DNA of 64,000 nt from Actinacidiphila cocklensis (GCF_907177275.1 NZ_CAJSLV010000070.1:108548-172547); one strand, 5' to 3'. Counted from the first letter of the stretch, positions 26,915-35,539 are shown. Made by a program: numbers and translations. Notes: generated from the sequence alone by a model not told the origin.

Positions 26915-27674
26915 CCCCGTCCGCGGCTACGCCCGTGGTCTCGCCGGCGTCCGCGTCCGCGCCCGGCTCCGGGTCGAAGCGGTAACCGACGCCCCACACC
27001 GTACTGATCAGCCTCGGCCTTGCCGGGTCGTCCTCGACCTTCTCGCGCAGCCGTCGCACATGCACCGTCACCGTTGACAGGTCGCCGAACTCCCAGCCCC
27101 ACACCCTCCGCATCAGCTCCTCGCGGCCGAGCACCCGCCCCGGGTGCCGCAGGAAGAAGGCCAGAAGGTCGAACTCGCGGATCGTCAGCTGCAGCTCCAC
27201 CCCGTCCCGCAGCGCCCTGCGGGCGGCCGGGTCGAGGGCGAGGGTGCCCGAGCGCAGCCACGGCCCGCGCGCGGGCAGCGCGCTGGCGCGGCGCAGTACC
27301 GACTCGACCCGCAGCACCAGCTCGCGCGGCGAGAACGGCTTGGTCACATAGTCGTCCGCACCGACCTCCAGGCCGAGGATGCGGTCGTCCTCGTCACCCC
27401 TGGCGGTGAGCATCACCACCGGCACCGGCCCGTCCTGCCGTATCGCACGGCACACCTCGAGCCCGTCCATGCCCGGCAGCATCAGGTCGAGCACGACCAG
27501 ATCCGGCCGTGCCGCGGCCGCGCGCGCGACCGCGGCCGGGCCGTCGGCAGCCCGGTCCACGGCGAAGCCGGCCCGGTCGAGATAGCTCGCGACGACCTCG
27601 GCGACGGTCGGGTCGTCGTCCACGACGAGGACCCGACGGCGCGGCGGCGGTACGGAAACGGATGCGGTGCCCAT
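26898..27674 (-). CDS. OmpR/PhoB-family response regulator
   Basis: A 258-residue regulator. The receiver domain spans about 14-125, with the acidic pair at 20-22, phospho-acceptor Asp63 (VLDLMLPGMDG) and Lys112 (VTKPFSP). The winged-helix DNA-binding domain is about 140-235 (LTIREFDLLAFFLRHPG, STVWGVGYRF). The C-terminal tail is Asp/Ala/Gly-rich. The ATG at 27674 has no good ribosome site and may be leaderless. It is the partner of the kinase whose start lies inside its 3' end. Confidence 0.92.
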   Translation of the reverse strand: MGTASVSVPPPRRRVLVVDDDPTVAEVVASYLDRAGFAVDRAADGPAAVARAAAARPDLVVLDLMLPGMDGLEVCRAIRQDGPVPVVMLTARGDEDDRILGLEVGADDYVTKPFSPRELVLRVESVLRRASALPARGPWLRSGTLALDPAARRALRDGVELQLTIREFDLLAFFLRHPGRVLGREELMRRVWGWEFGDLSTVTVHVRRLREKVEDDPARPRLISTVWGVGYRFDPEPGADADAGETTGVAADGGGTDG

Positions 27675-27812
27675 GCGAAGGAGTCTGGCACCCGCCACTG
27701 ACAGTGACCACGGACCGGCGGCCCGGAGCGGCCGACGTCCGTGTTTCGTAAGGTTCCTCCGCGCTCCTGTACGCACCGCTACGCCGGCTCCTCACCCCGG
27801 GCGGGGGCAGGG

Positions 27813-28029
27813 TCAGGGAGCTGCCGCACCCGCCCACGTGCGGTCGAGGAAGTCCGCGATGAGCGGGGCGATTCGCCGACCTGCTCCTCAAGCGCGAAGC
27901 GCCCGGTTGGGAACAGGTGCTGTGCCGCGTCGGGCACGCCTCGGGTGAAGCCCCGGGCACCTCGCTGTGCCCGAAGCCGGGGTGGTCGGTCGCGACGACC
28001 CGGTAGCGGCCGCCCAGCGCGTCGATTCG
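27813..28029 (-). pseudogene. Remnant of an alpha/beta-hydrolase gene
   Basis: Two pieces of one fold remain. At 28029-27951 the frame reads RIDALGGRYRVVATDHPGFGHSE, the typical strand-5/6 region. After a loss of most of the domain, another frame reads GVPDAAQHLFPTGRFALEEQ (about 27945-27870), the typical catalytic-His end. A single missing base after the VGE codons then shifts into IAPLIADFLDRTWAG and a stop at 27815-27813. Internal deletion plus frameshift make it a clear pseudogene. No start or nucleophile elbow survives. Confidence 0.72.
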
Positions 28030-28668
28030 CCGGCGCCCGCACCGGCCAGGCGCCCGTCGCTGAGGATTGGCCCCAGCCGTGTGCGGCCTCCCCGCTGCGG
28101 GACGGTCGTCCTCGCCCATCTGCCGTACGTCCTCCCGTCGGGCGGCGGGGTACTTGGCCACTTCCGTGGGCATATGCGCGCGGAGACCCGCAGCCGGACG
28201 GCGTATGCCACTTCGCCCAGTTGCTGCTGGTGCTGCCAGGCCATGCGGCGGGGCCGGTCGCCTCTGCGCCGAGCCCTGCCGTCTCGGCATGCGGTGTCGC
28301 CCCCGGCCGCGCACGAAGCGGCGCCGTGGCGACCGCCGGCGTGCCCGCTGCCGGTGTCGCCGTCCTGCCACGGGTACGCACCGCTGGTGGTGGCGCTGGT
28401 CGCGCTCCGACGGGTACGGGGGTTGCCGCTCGCCGGACTTGCCCTCCGCGCGGACCAGGGGGCGGGCGTCCACGGCGCGCCCTCCGGGCGTTCGCCGACG
28501 GGGCGGCCGCGACAGGTGTGATCCGCGGTACCGAGCCCGCAGCGGCCTGCGTAATTGCCGTGGTAGCACCGTTGACACCCCGTGGCGGCCGTGTCGTACT
28601 GACGGGATCGAACTCGATGTCGTGATGCGGCCTCGGGCCTTCCAAGCCCGGGCTCCTGGGGGATTGCG
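28030..28668. other. Stretch with no supported gene
   Basis: About 640 bp upstream of the M14 peptidase. Long open frames exist on both strands, but their translations are Arg/Pro/Ala-rich, lack domains and do not show the steady third-position GC pattern of neighbouring genes. It borders the hydrolase remnant and looks like decayed DNA. It probably also holds the promoter of the gene at 28669. Confidence 0.5.
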
Positions 28669-29916
28669 GTGGCGAGGATGGTAGGGATGCTCTATCCGAC
28701 GACTGACGAGATAACTGCGGGTGCTCGTTCATTGACATCGAGTTACCCGGGGATCTGCCGGCTGGGGAGGGTGGGCAGGTCACGGGCGGGTCGCCCGCTG
28801 CTGATGCTGACCGTGGGCGAAGGCAGCCGCAATGTGCTGGTGGTCGCGGGTCCGCACGCCAACGAGGCCGCCGTGGGCGGTGCGACGGCGCTGCGGCTGG
28901 CCCGCGGCATCGCGGAACAGCGGGCGCAGGGCGAGGGCGACGGGAGCAGCTGGCACTTCCTGCTCTGCATCGACCCGGATGGCGCCGCTCTCAACGAACC
29001 CTGGCTGTCCGGCCCCTACACCCTGCGTGACCACTACGAGCACTTCTTCCGGCCCTGCACGGCCGAGCAGCCCGAGTGGCTGCCGCCCGAAGGCGACGGA
29101 CGATGCCCCGCGCTGCCGGAGACCCGCGCCCTGGTCGGCGTCCTGGACGAACTGCGCCCGGTGCTCCAGTGCTCGCTGCACAGCATCGACGTCGGCGGCA
29201 GCTTCGTCCAGCTCACCAGCGACGTGCCGGGGGTGCCCGAACGCATCGGCAAGTCGGCCGCGGAACTGGACATCCCGCTGGAGAGCGGCTCGTCCGACGC
29301 CTTCCAGTGGCCGAGCCCAGGCCCCGGCGTCTACGTGATGCCGCCCTGCGGCGACCCGGCGGCCGGCGACGGGGCGCACTCCACCTGGGTGCACGCCAAG
29401 CGCTACGACGGGGTGACCGCGGTCGTCGAAGTCCCGATGTGGGCCTGCGACCGCAGCGCGGACACCACGCCCCACCCCGACGCCGACCGGGCGCTGCGCA
29501 CCGCGGGCGCCGCCCTGCGCCGCGACCTGCCCGTCGTGGCGCGGCTGCTGGACGCGGTACGCCCGCAGCTCAGGGGAGCGGACGGCGCCCTGCTGCGCAC
29601 CGTGCGCGAGCTGGTCGGGCTCGGCCCCGCGCTCACCGCGGACTGGGACCCCGCAGTCCGCGCACCCGGTGCGGCGCCGCTGCCCGACATGACGACCGCC
29701 CTGGTGAACAGCATCGAGGTCTACGCGCAGCGCATCCCGCTGCGCGCCGCCGCGATGCTCCGGCAGGTCGCGGACGTGCCACTGGTCTCCCGGCTCGTCG
29801 ACAGGTGGTGCGAGGCCTACGAGTGCGCCTACCGCCCGCGCTGGGTGCCGGTCGCCGACCAGGTCGAGCAGCAGGCCCGCAGCGTGCTGGCCGTCTACGA
29901 GGAACTGCAGGCCTGA
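28669..29916 (+). CDS. M14-family zinc carboxypeptidase-like protein
   Basis: A 415-residue protein with an M14 catalytic core. The first two zinc ligands are the His and Glu of GPHANEAAVGG (about residue 62), the third is likely the His of CSLHSID (about 168), and the catalytic Glu is in AVVEVPMW (about 256). The C-terminal 130 residues are helical and specific to this subfamily. No signal peptide, so it is probably cytosolic. The GTG at 28669 follows GGGGGA; the ATGs at 28678 and 28687 are alternatives. Confidence 0.82.
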   Translation: MARMVGMLYPTTDEITAGARSLTSSYPGICRLGRVGRSRAGRPLLMLTVGEGSRNVLVVAGPHANEAAVGGATALRLARGIAEQRAQGEGDGSSWHFLLCIDPDGAALNEPWLSGPYTLRDHYEHFFRPCTAEQPEWLPPEGDGRCPALPETRALVGVLDELRPVLQCSLHSIDVGGSFVQLTSDVPGVPERIGKSAAELDIPLESGSSDAFQWPSPGPGVYVMPPCGDPAAGDGAHSTWVHAKRYDGVTAVVEVPMWACDRSADTTPHPDADRALRTAGAALRRDLPVVARLLDAVRPQLRGADGALLRTVRELVGLGPALTADWDPAVRAPGAAPLPDMTTALVNSIEVYAQRIPLRAAAMLRQVADVPLVSRLVDRWCEAYECAYRPRWVPVADQVEQQARSVLAVYEELQA

Positions 29917-30027
29917 CCCCCGCAGCCGCCGCCGTCACCCGTACGGAGCATCACGTACCGGCATGCGTCGCCCTCCCCCGGGATCATGAACGGCACGGGG
30001 ACCGGCAGCCGACAGCTGGAGGGCGCG

Positions 30028-30261
30028 ATGACTTCCGAGAAAGCAGCCGGGCGCGGCATGCGCGAGCGGATGACGCCGGGCAGGATCGTCGTCCTGGTGC
30101 TCGGCGTCCTCGCGCTGATCTTCATCTTCGAGAACACCAGGGACGTCCGCATCCGGCTGCTGATCCCCGAGGTCACCATGCCGCTGTGGCTGGCACTGCT
30201 GATGACCTTCGTCGTCGGCTGGCTGTGCGGACGCTTCCTGCGCCGTTCCCGGCGGCGGTAG
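30028..30261 (+). CDS. Small LapA/DUF1049-type membrane protein
   Basis: A 77-residue protein with two transmembrane helices (about 19-38 and 49-68) separated by FENTRDVRIRLLIPEV, the hallmark of the LapA/DUF1049 family, and a basic C-terminus (RFLRRSRRR). The family is linked to envelope or lipopolysaccharide assembly in other bacteria; its role in actinomycetes is unknown. The ATG at 30028 has GGAGG 5 nt upstream, better than the ATG at 29986. It ends 8 nt from a convergent gene. Confidence 0.85.
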   Translation: MTSEKAAGRGMRERMTPGRIVVLVLGVLALIFIFENTRDVRIRLLIPEVTMPLWLALLMTFVVGWLCGRFLRRSRRR

Positions 30262-30269
30262 GACGCGGC

Positions 30270-30758
30270 TCAGGCCTGGGGATCCGCCAGGGATTTGCCC
30301 AGGCACATGCTGAGCTCCTGGTCGCGGTAGTAGCCGAACTTCTTCACCGGTACATAGCCGCACGACTCGTACAGGGCTATCGCCTCCGGCTGGCGCGACC
30401 CCGTCTCCAGGACCATGCGGGTCCGGCCGGCCGCCGCCGCACTGGCCTCCAGCTCCGCCAGGATCGCCCGGGCCAGTCCCCGCCCGCGCGCCTCCTTCAC
30501 CACGAACATCCGCTTGATCTCGGCGTCGCCGTCCTCGTGCCCCCCGGGCGAGGCGTCCTGCGCCCGCCAGCCGCCGCTGGCGACCGGCTGTTCGTCGGCG
30601 TCGTAGGCCACCAGATACAGCCCGTTCGGCGGGTCGAAGTTGTCCGCGGCCATCGGCGTCGCGTCCCCGTCGCCGTAACGCTCGACGTACTCCCGCTGCA
30701 CCAGGTCGTTCAGCCGCACCGCGGCGGGCTCGTTGTAACGCGTCCTTCTGATCTCCAC
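30270..30758 (-). CDS. GNAT-family N-acetyltransferase
   Basis: A 162-residue GNAT domain. The acetyl-CoA loop is in VVKEARGRGLARAILAELE, after the strand AEIKRMFV, and the C-terminal ALYESCGYVPVKKFGYY is typical of PaaT/RimI-like small acetyltransferases. The substrate is unknown. It is a single gene, convergent with the LapA-type gene and divergent from exonuclease III by 92 nt. Confidence 0.88.
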   Translation of the reverse strand: MEIRRTRYNEPAAVRLNDLVQREYVERYGDGDATPMAADNFDPPNGLYLVAYDADEQPVASGGWRAQDASPGGHEDGDAEIKRMFVVKEARGRGLARAILAELEASAAAAGRTRMVLETGSRQPEAIALYESCGYVPVKKFGYYRDQELSMCLGKSLADPQA

Positions 30759-30850
30759 GCCGCCATCCTACGTGGTCAGCGCCCCCGTCTATCGCACACC
30801 TGTGCGATACGACTTTCTGCTGTCGCGCCGCTGCGGGTATCGTCCGCGAG

Positions 30851-31669
30851 GTGCTGACCGTGACCAGTGTGAACGTGAACGGGCTGCGGGCCGCCGGGCG
30901 GAAGGGCTTCCTGCCCTGGCTGGCGGCGACCGCGGCCGACGTGGTGTGCCTGCAGGAAGTCCGGGCGGAGCCCGACCAGCTCCCCGACGAGCTGCGCGAC
31001 CCCGAGGGCTGGCACGCCTACCACGCCCCCGCGGCCACCAAGGGCCGGGCCGGCGTCTCCATCTACTCCAGGACCGCGCCCACCGCGGTGCGCGTCGGCT
31101 TCGGCTCGGCAGAGTACGACGCCTCCGGCCGCTACATCGAGGTCGACCTGCCGGGCGACGGCACCGCCGCCGGGCTCACCGTCGGCAGCCTCTACCTGCC
31201 CACCGGCGAGGCGGAGACCGAGCGCCAGACAGCGAAGTACCGCTTCATGGCCGAATTCCGCGCCCACCTCGACGCCCTGCACGAACGCGCTGCCAGTACC
31301 GGCGGCCATGCCCTCGTCTGCGGGGACTGGAACATCGCGCACCAGGAGGCGGACCTGCGCAACTGGCGCGGCAACCGCAAGTCCTCCGGTTTCCTGCCCG
31401 AGGAGCGTGCCTGGCTCACCGACCTCCTCGACCCCGCGGCCGGCTGGACCGACGTCGTCCGCAGCCTGCACCCGGGAGTCGAAGGCCCGTACTCGTGGTG
31501 GTCCTTCCGTGGCAAGGCCTTCGACAACGACACGGGCTGGCGTATCGACTACCACATGGCCACGCCGAAGCTCGGTGCCGCGGCCACCACCGCCATGGTG
31601 GAACGCGCCGCCACCTATGCCGAGCGCTGGTCCGACCACGCCCCGGTCACGGTGACCTACACCGTCTGA
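30851..31669 (+). CDS. Exodeoxyribonuclease III / AP endonuclease
   Basis: A 272-residue Mg-dependent endonuclease/exonuclease of the ExoIII/APE fold for base-excision repair. Active-site elements appear in order: SVNVNGLRAA (Asn), CLQEVRAEPDQLP (Glu), VCGDWNIAH (Asp/Asn), and the terminal SDHAPV (Asp-His). The segment GWRIDYHMATP is the usual substrate-binding piece. The GTG at 30851 directly begins the first strand. It is followed 50 nt later by the Mut7-C gene. Confidence 0.93.
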   Translation: MLTVTSVNVNGLRAAGRKGFLPWLAATAADVVCLQEVRAEPDQLPDELRDPEGWHAYHAPAATKGRAGVSIYSRTAPTAVRVGFGSAEYDASGRYIEVDLPGDGTAAGLTVGSLYLPTGEAETERQTAKYRFMAEFRAHLDALHERAASTGGHALVCGDWNIAHQEADLRNWRGNRKSSGFLPEERAWLTDLLDPAAGWTDVVRSLHPGVEGPYSWWSFRGKAFDNDTGWRIDYHMATPKLGAAATTAMVERAATYAERWSDHAPVTVTYTV

Positions 31670-31719
31670 CGCCGTAAAACGGGATACGGCAGGCGCCCGC
31701 CGCCTGGCATTGTGACGCC

Positions 31720-32463
31720 GTGACCCGACCAGAAGTAACCGTCAAGATCCCCGCGGAACTGCACCTGTTCGTCCCCGCCGGCCGCCGTGCCGCGACGACG
31801 ACGCTGACCACGGACGGCTCCTCCTCCCTCGGCCACGTCGTGGAGTCGCTGGGCATCCCGCTGACCGAGGTCGGTGGTCTGGCCGTCGACGGCCGCGAGG
31901 TGGCCGCCGGGCACGTGCCCGTCTCCGGCGAGGTCGTGGAGGTCCGTGCGGTGACCCGCCCGCAGGCGGTGCCCGGCGCACCCTTGCGCTTCCTGCTCGA
32001 CGTGCACCTCGGCACCCTCGCGCGGCGACTGCGCCTCCTGGGCGTCGACGCCGCCTACGAGAGCGAGGACATCGGCGACCCGGCACTCGCCGCGCTCTCC
32101 GCGAAGGAGCGCCGCGTCCTGCTCTCCCGCGACCGCGGCCTGCTGCACCGCCGGGAGCTGTGGGCGGGCGCCTACGTCTACAGCGACCGCCCCGAGGAGC
32201 AGCTGCAGGACGTGCTGAGCCGGTTCGAGCCGCCGCTGGCCCCCTGGACCCGCTGCGTGGCCTGCAACAGCCCGCTCAGGGAGGCGGACAAGGAGTCCGT
32301 CACCGACCGGCTCGCCGACGGCACGCGCAAGACCTACGACGTCTTCGCCGAGTGCACCTCCTGCGGCCGCGTCTACTGGCGCGGCGCCCACCACACCCGT
32401 CTCGCCGCGGTGGTGGAGCAGGCTCTGCGCGACTACGGGGAGCGCCGCTCGCACCACGGGTGA
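31720..32463 (+). CDS. Mut7-C RNase-domain protein with N-terminal ubiquitin-like domain
   Basis: A 247-residue protein. Residues about 1-85 form a ThiS/ubiquitin-like domain. Residues about 90-240 form a Mut7-C domain, a PIN-like fold predicted to be an RNase (FLLDVHLGTLARRLRLLGVDAAY, LLSRDRGLL with acidic residues). It ends in a zinc ribbon with CVAC and CTSCGR pairs. The substrate is unknown. GTG start at 31720. It lies just before the 12-bp inverted repeat that precedes the ArsR-type gene. Confidence 0.88.
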   Translation: MTRPEVTVKIPAELHLFVPAGRRAATTTLTTDGSSSLGHVVESLGIPLTEVGGLAVDGREVAAGHVPVSGEVVEVRAVTRPQAVPGAPLRFLLDVHLGTLARRLRLLGVDAAYESEDIGDPALAALSAKERRVLLSRDRGLLHRRELWAGAYVYSDRPEEQLQDVLSRFEPPLAPWTRCVACNSPLREADKESVTDRLADGTRKTYDVFAECTSCGRVYWRGAHHTRLAAVVEQALRDYGERRSHHG

Positions 32464-32498
32464 CCCCGGCCCCTGCCGCGCCCTGCTGCGCCCTCCCG

Positions 32499-32552
32499 CC
32501 GTCTCACCGACAAGAGTTTTGGCCTGGACAAAAAAAGTTTTCGGTGAGACGG
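32499..32552. promoter_or_regulatory. 12-bp inverted repeat framing the promoter of the ArsR-type gene
   Basis: Perfect arms ccgtctcaccga (32499-32510) and tcggtgagacgg (32541-32552) flank an unusually A/T-rich 30 bp containing two AGTTTT blocks. It begins 36 nt after the Mut7-C stop and ends 7 nt before the regulator ATG. It may be an autoregulatory operator, a terminator of the upstream gene, or both. Confidence 0.5.
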
Positions 32553-32559
32553 TGGAGCC

Positions 32560-33228
32560 ATGTTGGACGTGAGCGTGATCGAGGACGCCGAGGCAGCCGC
32601 CGTGTCGCTCGACCCGATACGGGCCAGGCTGCTCGCCGAACTGGCCGCGGGGCCGGCTTCGGCGGCGATGCTGGCCGGGCGGGTGGGCCTGCCCCGGCAG
32701 AAGGTCAACTACCACCTCAAGGCACTGGAGAAGCACGGCCTGGTCGAGCTGGCAGGCGAGCGCAGGAAGGGCAATGTCACCGAGCGGCTGATGCGCGCCA
32801 CCGCGGCGTCGTACGTCATCTCGCCGGCGGCGCTGCCCGCCGTGCAGCCCGACCCGGCCCGCTTCCGCGACCAGCTGTCCGCCCGCTGGCTGCTGGCGCT
32901 CGCCGCCCGGCTGGTCAGGGACACCGGCGCGCTGATCACCGGCGCCGACCGGGCGGGGCAGCGGATCGCCACCTACGCGCTGGACGGCGAGGTGCGCTTC
33001 GCCTCCGCCGCGCACCGGGCCGCCTTCGTCGAGGAACTGACCCGCGGTGTCGGCGCGCTGATCACCAAGTACCACGACGAGGATGCGTCCGGCGGACGGC
33101 CGCACCGGGTCGTCGTCGCCCTGCACCCCACGGTGAAGCAGGCGACCGCCGCGGCGGCGGAGGACCGCCCGGAACTGTCCGCCACGCACACCGCACAGAC
33201 CGAGGAAATCGAGGAGCAGTCATCATGA
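32560..33228 (+). CDS. ArsR-like winged-helix regulator
   Basis: A 222-residue regulator. The winged HTH is at about 15-75 (LDPIRARLLAELAAGPASAAMLAGRVGLPRQ, then NYHLKALEKHGLVEL). A ~140-residue effector-type C-terminal domain follows, as in regulators that travel with SRPBCC genes. The ATG at 32560 follows GGTGGAG. Its stop overlaps the ATG of the reductase-like gene (ATGA), so they form an operon. Autoregulation through the inverted repeat upstream is inferred. Confidence 0.87.
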   Translation: MLDVSVIEDAEAAAVSLDPIRARLLAELAAGPASAAMLAGRVGLPRQKVNYHLKALEKHGLVELAGERRKGNVTERLMRATAASYVISPAALPAVQPDPARFRDQLSARWLLALAARLVRDTGALITGADRAGQRIATYALDGEVRFASAAHRAAFVEELTRGVGALITKYHDEDASGGRPHRVVVALHPTVKQATAAAAEDRPELSATHTAQTEEIEEQSS

Positions 33229-33768
33229 GGAAGCTGATCGTCAGCGAGTTCCTGACCGCGGACGGCGTCATGGAGGCGCCCGACCAGTGGCACGGGCCGT
33301 ACTTCGACGACGACATGGCCCGCACCGTCAGCGCGCAGATGGCGGCCACCGACGCGCTGCTGCTCGGCCGCGTCACCTTAGGGATTCGCCGCCGCCTGGC
33401 CGGGGATGGTCGGCGAGCCCGGCGCCGAACACATGAACGGCGTCGCCAAATACGTCGTCTCCCGCACTCTCGACAAGGCCGAGTGGAACAACTCCACCAT
33501 CATCGGCGCCGACCCCGTCGACGCCATCACCCGGCTCAAGCAGCAGGACGGCGGGGACATCACCGTCGCGGGCAGTGCCACCCTCGTGCACTGGCTGCTC
33601 GGCCAGGGCCTGGTGGACGAGATCGACCTGCTCATCGACCCGGTCGTGGTCGGCCGCGGCAAGCGGCTCTTCCAGGACGGCCTGTCGAACACCGCCCTGA
33701 CCGTCGTGAGCTCCGAGATGTTCGACTCAGGCGTGCACCACGTCGTGTACGCGCCGCAGCAGGCCTGA
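33225..33768 (+). pseudogene. Dihydrofolate-reductase-like (RibD C-terminal type) gene with a frameshift
   Basis: The first frame encodes MRKLIVSEFLTADGVMEAP to LLLGRVT, the classic N-terminus of this NAD(P)H-dependent reductase family. The matching remainder (MVGEPGAEHMN, VVSRTLDKAEWNNSTII, GSATLVHWLLGQGLVDEIDLLIDPVV) is in another frame from about 33390 to 33768. The join near 33378-33385 (acctTAGGgattc, where family members have codons for T-Y-E-E-F) fits loss of 2 nt. Intact, it would be about 181 residues. It is either a recent pseudogene or a sequencing error. Confidence 0.8.
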
Positions 33769-33788
33769 ACCCGGGAGAAGTGACGCAT

Positions 33789-34517
33789 ATGTCCAAGCCG
33801 TTCGAGATCGCCCGCGAGTTCGAGGTCGAGTCGACACCCGAGGAGGTCTTCGCCGCCATCACCACCGGCTCCGCCGGCTGGCTGTGGCCCTCCGAGTACG
33901 AACCCGAGGTGGGCGGCGCCGCGCCCTTCGGCGCGACCATCACCGCGTGGAACCCGCCGCACCGGCTGACCGCACGCGCCGAGATGCCGGAGGGCGTGCA
34001 CGGGCAGACCCTCAACCAGCTCGACCACCTCATCGAGCCCCGCGAGGGCGGCGGTTCGTGGGTGCGCTACGTGCACAGCGGGATCTTCGTCGACGACTGG
34101 GACAACCAGTACGACGGCGCCAACCGGCACACCGACTTCTACCTGCACACCCTCGGCCAGTACCTGAAGCACTTCAGCGGCCGTCCCGCCGCCTACGCCT
34201 CGGTGGACGGGCCGGCCGCCGCGGGCACCCCCGACGCCCTCGAGCGGTCCTGGCAGGCGCTCGGCCTGCCCGCCGACGCGGCCCAGGGCACGGCGGTCGA
34301 CGTCGAACTGCCCGGCGCCGGAAAGGTCCCCGCCGTGGTCGACTACCGCGACCGGTACTTCTTCGGCCTGCGCACCGGCGACGCAATGTACCGGTTCTTC
34401 GGTCGCAACCACTGGGGCGCGACGGTCGGCGTGGCCGTCCACGACTTCGCTCGGGGCGCGGACGGTGACCGTCTCGGCGCCGACTGGACGGCCTGGCTCG
34501 GCCGGGTCTACGGCTGA
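33789..34517 (+). CDS. SRPBCC (AHSA1-like) domain protein
   Basis: A 242-residue protein. Residues about 1-140 form an AHSA1-type SRPBCC domain (FEIAREFEVESTPEEVFAAIT, WNPPHRLTARAEM, FYLHTLGQYLKHFSG). A second, less clear START-like half follows (about 155-242, YFFGLRTGDAMYRFFGRNHWGA). ATG at 33789, 20 nt after the frameshifted reductase. ArsR + reductase + SRPBCC is a common actinomycete arrangement, with no known small-molecule target. Confidence 0.85.
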   Translation: MSKPFEIAREFEVESTPEEVFAAITTGSAGWLWPSEYEPEVGGAAPFGATITAWNPPHRLTARAEMPEGVHGQTLNQLDHLIEPREGGGSWVRYVHSGIFVDDWDNQYDGANRHTDFYLHTLGQYLKHFSGRPAAYASVDGPAAAGTPDALERSWQALGLPADAAQGTAVDVELPGAGKVPAVVDYRDRYFFGLRTGDAMYRFFGRNHWGATVGVAVHDFARGADGDRLGADWTAWLGRVYG

Positions 34518-34598
34518 AGGACCGGCGCCACCCCCGGACTGCCTGCGACCCCGACCGTGCCAGGACCCGTAGATTGGCAGCGACAGTTGGGAGCACGC

Positions 34599-34712
34599 AT
34601 GTCAGGCCAGACCTCGCAGCCGCCTTCCCAGGGCACCCTGGGAAGGCTCCGTATCTGCCGTCCCCGTCCCGCGCGAAGGCGCCCGTCCCGCGCACCGCGT
34701 ACCGCGGGCTGA
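34599..34712 (+). CDS. Possible 37-residue leader ORF containing an inverted repeat
   Basis: An ATG behind GGGAG opens a 37-codon ORF that ends 4 nt before the hydrolase ATG. The product is Arg/Pro-rich with no domain. Inside it lies a perfect inverted repeat, ccttcccaggg (34623-34633) and ccctgggaagg (34636-34646). A -10-like TAGATT is at 34570-34575. The hydrolase itself has only a weak ribosome site, so coupling is possible. It may not be a real gene. Confidence 0.3.
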   Translation: MSGQTSQPPSQGTLGRLRICRPRPARRRPSRAPRTAG

Positions 34713-34716
34713 CGCC

Positions 34717-35409
34717 ATGGCGACGTACATTCTCGTGCCGGGCGCCGACGGTTCCGCCTGGTACTGGCACCTGGTCGTCCCCGAGCTTCGCGAGCGCGGC
34801 CACACGGTGGTCACCGTCGACCTGCCGAGCGACGACTCGGCCGGGCTCGACGCTTTCGCGGACGCGATCGTCGACGCCGTGCGCAGTGCGGCACTCGAGC
34901 TCGACGCCCCCGTCGTCCTGGTCGCCCAGTCGCTCGGCGGCTTCTCCGCACCCCTGGTCTGCGAGCGCCTCCCGGTCAACCGCATCGTCCTGGTCAACGC
35001 GATGGTGCCGCGCCCCGGCGAGACCGCGGGCGAGTGGTGGGACAACACCGGTCAGGCCGCGGCCAGATCCGCGTACGCGGAAGCGACGGGCCGCGGCGCG
35101 GACGCCGAGTTCGACGTGCTGACGGACTTCTTCCACGACGTGCCGCCCGCGGTGACCGAAGCGGCGATGGCGGCCCCGCAAGCCGGGCCGCCGGCCGCAG
35201 TCTTCACCCAGCCCTGGCCGCTCGCGGCCTGGCCCGACCTGCCCACCCGCTTCCTCCAGGGCCGCGACGACCGCTTCTTCCCGCTGGAATTCCAGCGGGA
35301 AGTGGTGCGCGAACGGCTCGGCATCGACGTCGAGGTGCTGCCCGGCGGCCATCTGCCGGCCCTGAGCCGGCCGCGCGAACTCGCCGCGGAACTACTCAAG
35401 GAGGCGTGA
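34717..35409 (+). CDS. Alpha/beta-hydrolase
   Basis: A 230-residue hydrolase of the short salicylate-esterase/methylesterase-like type. The oxyanion region is VPGADGSAWYW, the nucleophile elbow AQSLGG, the acid probably in LQGRDDRFFP and the His in LPGGHLPALSRP. No signal peptide. The substrate is unknown. It is 200 nt downstream of the SRPBCC gene, with a possible leader ORF between. Confidence 0.9.
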   Translation: MATYILVPGADGSAWYWHLVVPELRERGHTVVTVDLPSDDSAGLDAFADAIVDAVRSAALELDAPVVLVAQSLGGFSAPLVCERLPVNRIVLVNAMVPRPGETAGEWWDNTGQAAARSAYAEATGRGADAEFDVLTDFFHDVPPAVTEAAMAAPQAGPPAAVFTQPWPLAAWPDLPTRFLQGRDDRFFPLEFQREVVRERLGIDVEVLPGGHLPALSRPRELAAELLKEA

Positions 35410-35539
35410 CGCCGGCGCCCCGGGCGACGCGCCGCCGGGTGCCCGCCGAGGCGTACGAAATGCGGACGTGCGGGATGAAACGGGCGCCCGTGGGGGCTGG
35501 GTGACGGATGGGAACCGGGTGTTTGCGAGGATCGTACCG

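Noticed and set aside
27394-28578. 394-codon minus-strand frame overlapping the response regulator
   Set aside because: It overlaps the response regulator in another frame. The only meaningful part is the short hydrolase fragment RYRVVATDHPGFGHS, which belongs to a pseudogene.
27779-28783. 334-codon minus-strand frame
   Set aside because: Mostly Pro/Ala/Arg low-complexity, overlaps the start of the M14 gene, and contains only the C-terminal hydrolase remnant.
29076-30857. 593-codon plus-strand frame across the M14, LapA and GNAT genes
   Set aside because: It is an out-of-frame GC artefact that would span three well-supported genes on both strands.
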